Part shown: positions 7,160-14,734 of the stretch, one piece after another | Position numbering within the stretch: position 1 is the stretch's first letter | Layout: each line of letters begins with the position of its first letter | Assembly (NCBI GenBank): GCA_947253195.1 | Contig: CAMXXM010000008.1 | Coordinates: 1-15,427, forward strand | Direction: 5' to 3' | Source of the DNA: an uncultured Porphyromonas sp. | Lineage (GTDB): Bacteria; Bacteroidota; Bacteroidia; Bacteroidales; Porphyromonadaceae | DNA length: 15,427 nucleotides | Position numbers and translations under genes: made by a program | Notes under the pieces: generated by a model | The model's input: the letters and a program-made list of their open reading frames with translations, nothing else | What the model was told of the DNA's origin: nothing | Database searches by the model: none

Positions 7160-7683
7160 GTAAGTACACCCTCCGACTTGGTATCCTGTCCCTTGTGCTG
7201 CTACTCTTGCAGGTGGTCCTCTTTAACCACCTGCTGCTCTTTCAGTACTTCTTGCCGATCATCTACCTCTACCCGCTTATCAAGATGCCGTACCGGTCGG
7301 AGCCGTGGGTACTGACCCTCGTTGCCGCTTGTATTGGACTCTTTATTGACCTGATGATGAATACGCCGGGACTCAATATGGCCTCCTCTGCACTGACGCT
7401 CTACCTACGCCCTAAGCTGCTGATGGCGCTGGTGGAGAAGGACGATCTCGACAATGCGGACGAGGAGAATCCGCTGATAACTCCGCGCCTGATGGGAGTA
7501 GGAGCTTACCTGCTCTATATCTTGACCATCACATTGGTACAAATCAGCTCGATATTCCTCCTTGAGTTTTTCTCCACCGGACTCTTGGTACACACATTAC
7601 CCTACATTGGCGGATCCGTTGTGATAACGGTGTTGCTTTTTTTGATCTTTGATGCACTCTTGATGCCGCGTAGGAGGGGATGA
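7156..7683 (+). CDS. mreD: Rod shape-determining protein MreD
   Basis: Small polytopic inner-membrane protein of the elongasome that partners MreC. The 175 residues are almost wholly hydrophobic, with about five membrane segments (for example near residues 7-30, 32-44, 52-67, 111-136 and 147-170). Primary sequence is poorly conserved across MreD, so identification rests on length, membrane profile and position between mreC and mrdA. It overlaps both neighbours by ATGA (7156-7159 and 7680-7683), so mreC, mreD and mrdA are probably translationally coupled. Its GLFIDLMMNTPGLNMASSAL stretch matches the Asp-containing region typical of MreD. Confidence 0.9.
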   Translation: MSKYTLRLGILSLVLLLLQVVLFNHLLLFQYFLPIIYLYPLIKMPYRSEPWVLTLVAACIGLFIDLMMNTPGLNMASSALTLYLRPKLLMALVEKDDLDNADEENPLITPRLMGVGAYLLYILTITLVQISSIFLLEFFSTGLLVHTLPYIGGSVVITVLLFLIFDALLMPRRRG

Positions 7684-9521
7684 GATCATCACATAGTAGG
7701 TATAGTGAGCGTAGCCTTATCATCGTAGGGGTGATGACGCTGGTGATTATTGTCTATGTGGCGAGACTCTTCTATGTCCAGGTGCTCTCTCCGGAGTATA
7801 AGTTGGCAGCGGAGAATATTGCCTTTTACCACCGGACCCTCTATCCATCGCGCGGCCTGATGCGTGATCGCAACGACAGTCTCGTTGTCTATAATACCGC
7901 TACGGCAGATGCAAAGGTCATCATGCGGCAGATGGAGGACTTCGATAGTCTTGCCTTTTGCCATATCCTGGACATTGACCTCCAGGACTTGCGTGAGCGG
8001 CTGGAGCAGGTGAAGGATCGGGAGTCCAATAGAGGGTACTCGCCCTTTGTGCCGCAGACAATTTTCTCCCAGATTACCTCACTGGAGGCCGGGCTATTAG
8101 AGGAGCAGCTATACAAGTTTCCTGGTCTACGCATCGAGCACCATACATCTCGGGCGTATACATACTCTGCAGGGGCTCTTCTGCTTGGCAGTATCGGTGA
8201 GGTCGGCCCGGGTGACATTAAGCGGGATCCCTATTACACGCCCGGAGACTACGCCGGCACAACGGGTCTGGAGAAGAGCTATGAGCGATTTTTGCGAGGA
8301 AATAAAGGGACCTCTATCCTCCTCAGAGATGTCCACGGTCGGGTGCAGGGTCAGTATGAGGAGGGCAAGTATGACCAGGAGCTCACCTCCGGGCATGATC
8401 TGAAACTGAGCATTGACATCAAGCTGCAGGTCTATGGTGAGCAGCTGATGCAAGGTAAGAGTGGGGCGATCGTCATGATAGAGCCGAGTACGGGGGAGGT
8501 GTTGGCTCTGGTCTCCTCCCCTACCTTTGATCCCTCTCGCTTAGTGGGCAAGGAGCGGGGAAAGAACTACCAGTCTCTCGCCACTGATCCTCTCAAGCCT
8601 CTTTACAATAGAGCCATTCAGGCCGCCTATCCGCCCGGATCGACCTTCAAGACTGTGCAGTCAGCAGCCTATCTGCAGGAGGGCTGCATCACGCCGGGTA
8701 CCATGTACTCCTGTCATGGTGGCTATCCACTGCTCGGGGGGCGCCCCCGATGCCATGGCCACGGATCTCCATTAGATCTCAGGCACGCCATTGCCACCTC
8801 CTGCAATGCCTATTTTTGCTGGGGTCTGAGGGCTTTCTTAGACGATAGATCCCGCTACGCTACTGTGGAGGAGGCTTTTGATCACTGGCGAGACTATATC
8901 GTCAAGATGGGCTTCGGGCACAAAACCGATGTGGATCTGCCGGGAGAGAGCCGTGGCTATATCCCCAGCTCTGCCGTATACGATAAGCTCCATAATGGGC
9001 GCTGGACATCAAGCTCTATAGTCTCCATAGCGATCGGTCAGGGGGAGATCCTTGCTACACCGATACAGATAGCCAACTTCGGTGCTGTGGTAGCTAATAA
9101 GGGTCACTACTATACCCCTCACTTGGTGAAGGAGATAGATGGTATGCCTCAGGACTCACTCTATGTCGAGCGTATGGAGACAGGGATCCGGCCAGAGTAT
9201 TTCCAAGTGATCGCTGAGGGGATGCGTATGGCGGTGATAGGTGGGACCTGTCGTAAGGCAAACCTATCCGACTTTGCCATCTGTGGAAAAACCGGTACTG
9301 CCGAGAATCCTCACGGCAAAGATCACTCCCTCTTCCTCGGCTTTGGTCCCATGGAGGAGCCCAAGGTCTCCATCGCTGTCATGGTGGAGAATGGAGGCTT
9401 CGGTGCCACCTATGCTGTACCGATCGGTAGACTTATGCTCGATTACTACCTCCATGGTGACTCTATTACTCCTTCGTCGATTAGCTACGAGAAGGCGATG
9501 TTGTCCTCAGTAATTAGATAG
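7680..9521 (+). CDS. mrdA: Penicillin-binding protein 2, elongasome DD-transpeptidase
   Basis: Class B PBP that cross-links peptidoglycan (EC 3.4.16.4) together with the glycan polymerase RodA, encoded next. The 613-residue protein has one N-terminal membrane anchor (about residues 12-34), a pedestal/dimerisation domain starting with the conserved SRGLMRDRN stretch (58-65), and a C-terminal transpeptidase domain with all three active-site motifs: PPGSTFKT with nucleophile Ser321 and Lys324, SCN at 374-376, and KTGT at 537-540. The periplasmic location follows from the uncleaved anchor. A GTG-free ATG start at 7680 overlaps the mreD stop, and the gap to rodA is 4 nt. The pairing with rodA identifies it as PBP2 rather than the division enzyme PBP3 (FtsI). 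Confidence 0.97.
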   Translation: MRSSHSRYSERSLIIVGVMTLVIIVYVARLFYVQVLSPEYKLAAENIAFYHRTLYPSRGLMRDRNDSLVVYNTATADAKVIMRQMEDFDSLAFCHILDIDLQDLRERLEQVKDRESNRGYSPFVPQTIFSQITSLEAGLLEEQLYKFPGLRIEHHTSRAYTYSAGALLLGSIGEVGPGDIKRDPYYTPGDYAGTTGLEKSYERFLRGNKGTSILLRDVHGRVQGQYEEGKYDQELTSGHDLKLSIDIKLQVYGEQLMQGKSGAIVMIEPSTGEVLALVSSPTFDPSRLVGKERGKNYQSLATDPLKPLYNRAIQAAYPPGSTFKTVQSAAYLQEGCITPGTMYSCHGGYPLLGGRPRCHGHGSPLDLRHAIATSCNAYFCWGLRAFLDDRSRYATVEEAFDHWRDYIVKMGFGHKTDVDLPGESRGYIPSSAVYDKLHNGRWTSSSIVSIAIGQGEILATPIQIANFGAVVANKGHYYTPHLVKEIDGMPQDSLYVERMETGIRPEYFQVIAEGMRMAVIGGTCRKANLSDFAICGKTGTAENPHGKDHSLFLGFGPMEEPKVSIAVMVENGGFGATYAVPIGRLMLDYYLHGDSITPSSISYEKAMLSSVIR

Positions 9522-9525
9522 GCGT

Positions 9526-11004
9526 ATGACTAAGAGACTATCCTCCGGGACTTCGATGGGACTGAGGCATCGGGCTGACTGGTTGGCTATCTTGCTTTAC
9601 CTAATCTTGGTAGTGATCGGGTGGCTCACCATCTATGCAGCCGATGGCACCTATACCATCACCGATACTTCCTTTAGTATTGAGGGTAGGGCACTGTCTC
9701 AACTAATATGGATCGGGATCTCTGCCGGTGCAGCGATTGCCATACTGCTCATAGACACCTTCTTCCTCAAACAGTCTGCCCCGGTGCTCTACTTCGCCAT
9801 GATCGGTCTCTTGATCGTCACGATCTTTATCGCTCCGGACATTAAGGGATCACGGTCGTGGTTGGTGATCACGGACTCTGTGCGACTACAGCCCGCGGAG
9901 TTCTCCAAGCTCACCACCGCCCTAATGCTGGCATGGTGGATGTCGAAGTATAACTTTAGCCTCGAGCGCACCCGTGATCTGGCGATCGCTTTTGCCATCA
10001 TCATTGCTCCGATGCTGATCATCGTACTTCAGTCAGAGACAGGATCCGCATTGGTCTACGCTGCATTCATCATCATCCTCTACAGGGAGGGGCTGAGTAG
10101 TGCTGTCCCGCTCTTTGGTGTTTTCTGTGCTTTGCTTTTCGTGCTGGAGCTCAAGTTTGCCGACTCGGTCTGGGGCGTTACCCCTGCCGGGCGATTGGTT
10201 GTCTCGCTACTGATCTATCTCGGGGTGGTCCTCTCAGCACAGGCTTACTGCGAGCTTGACCGAGCTTGGTTGGTCGGCTTGGTGATTGCCCCCTCGCTGA
10301 TGATAGTGGCTGCAATCCTCTCCCTGTGGATGAGTGTCGACTTCTCGATCTTTGCCATCCTTGCGCTGGTGCTTCTGCTGGTATGGGTGGTCTTACAGGC
10401 TTATGGTCATAGAGAGCGACATATCGGTCGACTGATCACCTTTGCCGGGGTGAGTGTGGCTATGTACACCGGGGTGGGATACTTTTTTGACAATATTCTC
10501 CAGCCCCACCAGCAGACTCGTATTCTTGTCTCTCTGGGGCTAAAGGATGATCCCGCAGGTGCCGGCTACAATGTGCATCAGAGTCTCATCGCTATTGGCT
10601 CCGGAGGTCTGCTCGGCAAGGGGTACTTACAGGGGACTCAGACAAAGCTCTCCTACGTGCCGGAGCAGACAACGGACTTCATATTCTGTACCATCGGGGA
10701 GGAGGAGGGCTTCATCGGCTGCTTAGTTGTGCTACTCCTCTTCCTTGCCCTGATCTGCCGTATCATTTACATTGCAGAGCGCCAGCCGGAGACCTTTGCT
10801 CGTGTATACGGCTATGCGGTGGCATCCATACTCTTCTTCCACCTCTTGGTGAATGTGGGGATGGTGATCGGTCTAGTCCCTGTGATCGGCATCCCGCTCC
10901 CCTACATCAGCTATGGTGGGTCATCGCTGCTGAGCTTTACCCTGCTCCTATTTGTACTCCTGCGACTGGATGCCTCGCGCATGCCGGTCTCCACTCTCCG
11001 ATAA
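9526..11004 (+). CDS. rodA: SEDS-family peptidoglycan glycosyltransferase RodA
   Basis: Polytopic inner-membrane enzyme polymerising lipid II into glycan strands (EC 2.4.99.28), partner of PBP2 in the elongasome. SEDS hallmarks are clear: SRSWL (109-113) and QPAEFSKL (122-129) in the first half, then GSGGLLGKGYLQGTQTKLSYVPEQTTDFIF, where Asp384 corresponds to the catalytic Asp of RodA, and the C-terminal GIPLPYISYGGSSLL. At 492 residues it is over 100 longer than the E. coli enzyme (about 370); the extra length lies between the QPAEFSKL and YVPEQTTDF regions (about residues 190-320) and adds hydrophobic segments. This appears to be a lineage trait of Bacteroidota RodA. Only 1 nt separates it from the permease gene. 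Confidence 0.96.
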   Translation: MTKRLSSGTSMGLRHRADWLAILLYLILVVIGWLTIYAADGTYTITDTSFSIEGRALSQLIWIGISAGAAIAILLIDTFFLKQSAPVLYFAMIGLLIVTIFIAPDIKGSRSWLVITDSVRLQPAEFSKLTTALMLAWWMSKYNFSLERTRDLAIAFAIIIAPMLIIVLQSETGSALVYAAFIIILYREGLSSAVPLFGVFCALLFVLELKFADSVWGVTPAGRLVVSLLIYLGVVLSAQAYCELDRAWLVGLVIAPSLMIVAAILSLWMSVDFSIFAILALVLLLVWVVLQAYGHRERHIGRLITFAGVSVAMYTGVGYFFDNILQPHQQTRILVSLGLKDDPAGAGYNVHQSLIAIGSGGLLGKGYLQGTQTKLSYVPEQTTDFIFCTIGEEEGFIGCLVVLLLFLALICRIIYIAERQPETFARVYGYAVASILFFHLLVNVGMVIGLVPVIGIPLPYISYGGSSLLSFTLLLFVLLRLDASRMPVSTLR

Positions 11005-11005
11005 T

Positions 11006-12292
11006 ATGAAGAAAACTGACAGCAAACTCAATCCCATCTCGTGGGTCTCCACCGTCTACTTCGCCATGGGGCTCCCGATGGTCATGCTCTCGGACGTCTC
11101 GCTGCTACTCTTCAAGGATATGGGCATTCCGGATAAGGAAATCACCTTCTGGGCCTCCCTCCTGATCCTTCCGTGGAGCCTAAAGCCTTTCTTCAGCCCG
11201 GTGATGGAGCTCTTTGGGAGTAAGCGGCAGTACGTCTTTATCTCTGAGATTATCTCCGCTCTTATGCTCGGTCTGATTGCGGCATCGCTTGGCTTAGAGG
11301 CGTCTTTTCCGCTACTGCTCCTCCTGATGGCCGTGATGGCACTCTCTGGGTCGGTGCATGACATTGCCGGGGATGGAATCTATATGGAAGCACTCGCGCC
11401 TACGCTTCAGAGCAAGTTTGTCGGGTGGCAGGGTGCCTTCTACAACATCGCCAAGGTGCTGGCCAAGGGCGGACTGGTCTATCTCGTAGGTTACCTCACG
11501 ACCTCTATTGGGATTGTCCGCTCCTGGCAGAGTATGGTACTGGTAGCTGGCGGACTGATGCTACTACTTGGTCTGTGGCATATGGCAGTATTACCCCATA
11601 GTGAGGCCCCTGTAACGGATGAGAAGCGATCTGTGAAGTCGACTCTGCAAGGGGTGTGGGAGATCTTTGTTAGTTTCTTTGAGAAGAAGCACATCTGGTT
11701 TTACCTGCTATTTATTTTCCTCTACCGCTTCACAGAGGGACTCGCCATTAAGGTGGCGCCTCTCTTCCTGAAGGCCGGCACCGAGCTCGGGGGACTGGGG
11801 CTGACAAATAAGGACTTCGGTCTCATCTACGGGACCCTGGGGACGATAGCCTTTATAGGAGGAAGCATATTGGCCGGGTACTACATAGGTCACTATGGCC
11901 TGCGGAAGGTGCTTTTCACTCTGGCTGTGATCTTCAATCTCCCCTTCATCATCTTTTTCCTCCTCGCCTTCTTCCACCCGACCAATCTAGTATGGCCGGC
12001 GGTGGGGATCGTCGTAGAGCAATTTGGCTATGGTTTCGGATTTGTCGGTCTGACGCTCTTTATGATGCAGCAGGTGGCGCCCGGACCTCATCGCATGGCA
12101 CACTATGCCATTGCCAATAGCCTGATGAACCTCAGCTATATGATCCCCGGTCTGATCAGTGGCACCATCAGCGATGCGGTAGGGTACAGCTCCTTCTTCC
12201 TCATTGCGGTCTTGGTGTCCATACCCGGGCTGATATGCGCAAAAGTAGTACCTTTCTCCTACGATGGAGATGGGAATAAACTCACTAAATAA
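11006..12292 (+). CDS. MFS permease, AmpG-like, possible importer for mannosyl-GlcNAc or muropeptides
   Basis: Inner-membrane major facilitator with about 12 hydrophobic segments, 428 residues. The start is placed at the ATG at 11006 (MKKTDSKLNPISWVSTVYFA), 1 nt after rodA; an upstream in-frame ATG at 10952 lies inside rodA and gives a non-hydrophobic, unlikely extension. The stretches LKPFFSPVMELFG (59-71) and HDIAGDGIYMEAL (118-130) resemble the loop 2-3 and membrane-segment 4 motifs of AmpG-type permeases, which import GlcNAc-anhydroMurNAc peptides. The next gene follows with no gap and encodes a GH130 phosphorylase, and in several Bacteroidota such phosphorylases are paired with an MFS disaccharide importer. 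The substrate is therefore either a beta-mannoside such as Man-GlcNAc (favoured by the partner) or a muropeptide (favoured by family and cell-wall operon). Family confident, substrate not. Confidence 0.85.
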   Translation: MKKTDSKLNPISWVSTVYFAMGLPMVMLSDVSLLLFKDMGIPDKEITFWASLLILPWSLKPFFSPVMELFGSKRQYVFISEIISALMLGLIAASLGLEASFPLLLLLMAVMALSGSVHDIAGDGIYMEALAPTLQSKFVGWQGAFYNIAKVLAKGGLVYLVGYLTTSIGIVRSWQSMVLVAGGLMLLLGLWHMAVLPHSEAPVTDEKRSVKSTLQGVWEIFVSFFEKKHIWFYLLFIFLYRFTEGLAIKVAPLFLKAGTELGGLGLTNKDFGLIYGTLGTIAFIGGSILAGYYIGHYGLRKVLFTLAVIFNLPFIIFFLLAFFHPTNLVWPAVGIVVEQFGYGFGFVGLTLFMMQQVAPGPHRMAHYAIANSLMNLSYMIPGLISGTISDAVGYSSFFLIAVLVSIPGLICAKVVPFSYDGDGNKLTK

Positions 12293-13297
12293 ATGAATAA
12301 GGATAATATCAAAATCGCCGGGAGGCCTCTCCCCAATATGCCTTGGGAGGATCGGCCTCAAGGATGTCATGCTCCGCTCTGGAGATACAGCAAAAACCCC
12401 ATAATCGGTCGGCATGAGACACCGACCAGTAACAGCATATTCAATAGTGCAGTCGTCCCATTCAAGGACGGGTATGCCGGGGTCTTCCGCTGCGACGACA
12501 CCAATCGAAGGATGCGTCTCCACGTGGGATTTAGTCAGGATGGTCTCTCATGGGACATCTTCCCGGATAAGATTGTCTTTGACTGTGAAATCCCTGAGGT
12601 GGGGGAGTGGGTCTATGGGTATGACCCTCGGGTGACGGAGATCGATGGTCGCTACTTTGTCTCGTGGTGCAATGGCTATCATGGACCCACCATCGGTGTG
12701 GCTTGGACGGACGACTTCCGGACCTTCCATCAGCTGGAGAATGCATTTCTGCCATTCAATCGCAATGGCGTCTTCTTCCCTCGTAAGATCAATGGTCGCT
12801 ATGCTATGCTCAGCCGACCGAGCGACAATGGTCATACCGCCTTTGGAGACATATTCTACAGCGAGTCTCCGGATCTGGAGTTTTGGGGACACCACAGACA
12901 TGTGATGTCACCGGCAGACTTTGAGGTAAGCGCTTGGCAGTGTCTCAAGATCGGAGCGGGACCTATCCCTATCGAGACTTCGGAGGGTTGGTTGCTCATC
13001 TACCATGGTGTGCTCAGGAGCGCCAATGGATATGTGTACGCCTTCGGCTCTGCTCTCCTTGATAAGGATCAGCCCTGGAAGGTAACAGCTCGGAGCGGGG
13101 CATACCTTATCTCTCCGCAGGAGCTTTATGAGTGTGTTGGAGATGTGCCCAACGTCTGCTTCCCCTGTGCCGCGCTTCATGATCCGGACAGCGGACGTAT
13201 AGCTGTCTACTACGGGTGTGCCGACTCCGTTACCAGCATCGCCTTTGGCTACATACCGGAGATTATTGACTTTACTCGGAGGACAAGCATTCTGTAG
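12293..13297 (+). CDS. GH130 glycoside phosphorylase, probably beta-1,4-mannosyl-N-acetylglucosamine phosphorylase
   Basis: Cytosolic five-bladed propeller enzyme that cleaves beta-1,4-mannosides with phosphate, giving alpha-Man-1-P and the acceptor sugar. At 334 residues it resembles the GH130_2 enzymes recalled from gut Bacteroides (BT1033 and UhgbMP), which act on Man-beta-1,4-GlcNAc of host N-glycan cores (EC 2.4.1.320), more than the longer mannosylglucose phosphorylases of GH130_1. Shared stretches include [19 protein letters not shown] with putative proton donor Asp111, [49 protein letters not shown] and [10 protein letters not shown]. Arg157, Arg175 and His238 occupy positions expected for phosphate binding. 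The start codon directly follows the permease stop, so the two are surely co-expressed. Family is near certain; acceptor specificity is inferred from sequence recall and needs assay. Confidence 0.9.
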   Translation: MNKDNIKIAGRPLPNMPWEDRPQGCHAPLWRYSKNPIIGRHETPTSNSIFNSAVVPFKDGYAGVFRCDDTNRRMRLHVGFSQDGLSWDIFPDKIVFDCEIPEVGEWVYGYDPRVTEIDGRYFVSWCNGYHGPTIGVAWTDDFRTFHQLENAFLPFNRNGVFFPRKINGRYAMLSRPSDNGHTAFGDIFYSESPDLEFWGHHRHVMSPADFEVSAWQCLKIGAGPIPIETSEGWLLIYHGVLRSANGYVYAFGSALLDKDQPWKVTARSGAYLISPQELYECVGDVPNVCFPCAALHDPDSGRIAVYYGCADSVTSIAFGYIPEIIDFTRRTSIL

Positions 13298-13349
13298 ACA
13301 TGGACAGGGAGGTCCATCAGAGAGATTGCCCCTGGCCACGGCGTTGATT
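13298..13349. other. 3' region after the GH130 gene, no clear terminator
   Basis: A weak hairpin TGGAC (13301-13305) / GTCCA (13312-13316) has no T run. No intrinsic terminator is seen before array 2, so the long operon may end within or beyond the array, or by a factor-dependent mechanism. Confidence 0.4.
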
Positions 13350-13431
13350 CTAATACCGGTATTAGTTGCGACTAGTATCGGTATTAGTGTTTGCTAATAT
13401 CGGTAATAGATTTCTCTAATACCGATATTAG
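13350..13431. repeat. Array 2: four palindromic 16-mers with 22-bp period
   Basis: Copies start at 13350 (CTAATACCGGTATTAG, a perfect palindrome), 13372 (CTAGTATCGGTATTAG), 13394 (CTAATATCGGTAATAG) and 13416 (CTAATACCGATATTAG), again exactly 22 bp apart with 6-bp spacers TTGCGA, TGTTTG and ATTTCT. Copies 2 and 3 each carry one change that breaks an outer pair. Unit length, spacing and copy number equal those of array 1, but spacers differ. Spacer 3 (ATTTCT) matches, on the other strand, the six bases just before array 1 (AGAAAT, 1959-1964), so the two arrays share slightly more than the unit itself. It lies between the GH130 gene and the rpsU promoter. Confidence 0.95.
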
Positions 13432-13487
13432 ATCGGAGGCTCTTCATGATCCTCAATGGCAGAGTTTTTCACATCGGGGGAATGGTG

Positions 13488-13518
13488 TTGGGAAACCCGA
13501 TTAAATAGGTTACCTTTG
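13488..13518 (+). promoter_or_regulatory. Bacteroidota-type promoter for rpsU
   Basis: TTG at 13488-13490 and TACCTTTG at 13511-13518, 20 nt apart, match the -33/-7 consensus well; the -7 box is identical to that of tRNA-Pro. Transcription should start near 13524, giving a leader of about 45 nt. Confidence 0.8.
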
Positions 13519-13569
13519 CAGGCGAAGCGGGGACGTATGGATCCCCGTGGACATTGAAAATATTACTAT

Positions 13570-13764
13570 ATGATCATTGTACCGGTAAGCCAGGGCGAAA
13601 ATATCGAGCGTGCCCTGAAGAGATTTAAGAGGAAGTTTGACCGCACAGGCACTATGCGTCGTCTGCGTGATAATCGCAACTTCCGTAAGCCCTCCGATAT
13701 TCGCCGTCGTAAGATGGAGAAGGCTCGCTACGTAGAGAATATGCGTAGGGAGATGATGGAGTGA
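13570..13764 (+). CDS. rpsU: 30S ribosomal protein bS21
   Basis: Small basic ribosomal protein of the 30S platform, near the anti-Shine-Dalgarno end of 16S rRNA, involved in initiation. The 64 residues start with MIIVPVSQGENIERALKRFKRKFDRTG, the Bacteroidota form of bS21, and continue with a run of Arg/Lys-rich helices (MRRLRDNRNFRKPSDIRRRKMEKARY). Length and charge are typical. It is a single-gene unit with a strong promoter upstream and an intrinsic terminator downstream. In Bacteroidota bS21 is known to take part in sequestering the anti-Shine-Dalgarno sequence, in keeping with the weak ribosome-binding sites throughout this window. Confidence 0.97.
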   Translation: MIIVPVSQGENIERALKRFKRKFDRTGTMRRLRDNRNFRKPSDIRRRKMEKARYVENMRREMME

Positions 13765-13765
13765 T

Positions 13766-13791
13766 ACTCTCTGTCGACGGACAAGGAGAGT
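13766..13791 (+). other. mRNA hairpin directly after the rpsU stop
   Basis: ACTCTC-TGTC (13766-13775) pairs with GACA (13780-13783) and, after a two-base bulge AG, with GAGAGT (13786-13791); loop GACG. No T run follows, so it is more likely a stabilising 3'-UTR stem than a terminator. Confidence 0.45.
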
Positions 13792-13835
13792 AGACCATGT
13801 AGAATACATATAACACTGAGGAGGTGTAAATACAT

Positions 13836-13873
13836 AGAGAGGCAACGGCTATTTTCCGTTGTCTCTCTTTTTT
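13836..13873 (+). terminator. Intrinsic terminator of rpsU
   Basis: AGAGAGGCAACGG (13836-13848) pairs with CCGTTGTCTCTCT (13856-13868) over 13 pairs with one G-U, loop CTATTTT, followed by six T residues (13868-13873). It lies about 70 nt after the rpsU stop. Confidence 0.92.
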
Positions 13874-14026
13874 ATTGCGTCTCCTTTCAGAGAGCACATT
13901 GGAAACAACCTGCAAGACCGGGCATTCATCTCTCTCTCGACCTTTGAAAAATGGATAAAAACAGGAATTCTGTGCAAAGTCGCATCAATAATATAAAACG
14001 ATGGTAGCTATCATAGGAATTATTTG

Positions 14027-14034
14027 TAGGTTTG
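14027..14034 (+). promoter_or_regulatory. Probable -7 element of the V-type ATPase operon
   Basis: TAGGTTTG fits TAnnTTTG and lies 79 nt before the ATG of the first ATPase gene. No TTG is found at the expected upstream distance. A hairpin CGTGAA (14046-14051) / TTCACG (14056-14061) with loop GTCG would lie at the very start of the leader RNA. The rest of 13874-14113 shows nothing recognisable. Confidence 0.5.
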
Positions 14035-14113
14035 CCGATATTATGCGTGAAGTCGTTCACGTGTAGTCATAAAGTAGGATAATAAGATTAGCAACTATAT
14101 CGAGTGAGTTCGT

Positions 14114-14728
14114 ATGGACGACAAAGTACAAGAACTGGCGAGTAAGATCTACAAGGATGGTATCGCCAAGGCTGACTCTCGCGCAGAGGAGATCGTAGCA
14201 GCAGCAGAGGAGAAGAGAGACAAGATCCTTGCTGAGGCTGAGGCAAAGGCTAAGGAGATTTTGTCCAAGGCAGACAGCGAAGTGGCCGGGCTACGTGAGC
14301 GCTCCCTGAGGGAGCTTCAGCTCTCGGCTGATCGTGCCTCGGATGCACTGAGGACGGAGATCAGTGATATGATCAACGATCGTGCTGTCAGCGAGGGTGT
14401 TAACCAGGCATTTGCCGACCCTGAGAGGCTCTACGATGTAGTACTCAGACTATGCCAAAAGCTTTTCGAAGCGGGGAGCAATAGCGTCACTGTCTCTACT
14501 GAGGATGGTGAGGCTCTCCGGAAGTACTTTATGAACCATGCCTCCGGGATCCTTGAGAAAGGACTTGACATCAAGAGTGTCCAGGGTAGGGCGGCGTCTT
14601 TTGCCATCTCACCCGCCGACAAGGGCTACGAGGTCGTGGTAAGCAAGGAGGCTCTGACGGAGTACTTCAAGGACTTTATGCGGCCTCAGCTTCGGGAGGC
14701 TCTCTTCACGGCACCCGACAAAGAGTGA
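14114..14728 (+). CDS. V-type (A/V-type) ATPase subunit E
   Basis: Peripheral-stalk subunit that, with another stalk chain, holds the catalytic V1/A1 head static against the membrane rotor. The 204-residue protein has a long Ala/Glu/Lys-rich coiled coil (about residues 10-80, with IAKADSRAEEIVAAAEEKR and ILAEAEAKAKEILSKAD) followed by a mixed alpha/beta C-terminal domain, the typical two-part subunit E layout. It begins the ATPase operon here, 6 nt before the DUF2764 gene, an order known from Bacteroidota in which subunits A, B, D, I and K follow. The nature of the coupling ion (H+ or Na+) cannot be told from this subunit. F-type subunit b is an alternative for the coiled coil alone, but the C-terminal domain and the neighbour favour subunit E. 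Confidence 0.9.
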   Translation: MDDKVQELASKIYKDGIAKADSRAEEIVAAAEEKRDKILAEAEAKAKEILSKADSEVAGLRERSLRELQLSADRASDALRTEISDMINDRAVSEGVNQAFADPERLYDVVLRLCQKLFEAGSNSVTVSTEDGEALRKYFMNHASGILEKGLDIKSVQGRAASFAISPADKGYEVVVSKEALTEYFKDFMRPQLREALFTAPDKE

Positions 14729-14734
14729 CCCTCT

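Noticed and set aside
10952..11005. Upstream start for the MFS permease
   Set aside because: It would lie inside rodA and add an 18-residue non-hydrophobic extension; the ATG at 11006 gives normal coupling to the rodA stop.
12293..13297. Mannosylglucose phosphorylase (GH130_1)
   Set aside because: The protein is shorter than that group and its motifs match the recalled GH130_2 mannosyl-GlcNAc enzymes much better.
13301..13316. Terminator after the GH130 gene
   Set aside because: The stem is only five pairs and no T run follows.
1965..13431. Composite mobile element bounded by the two arrays
   Set aside because: The block holds conserved housekeeping genes in the order usual for the phylum, with no transposase, integrase or target duplication visible.
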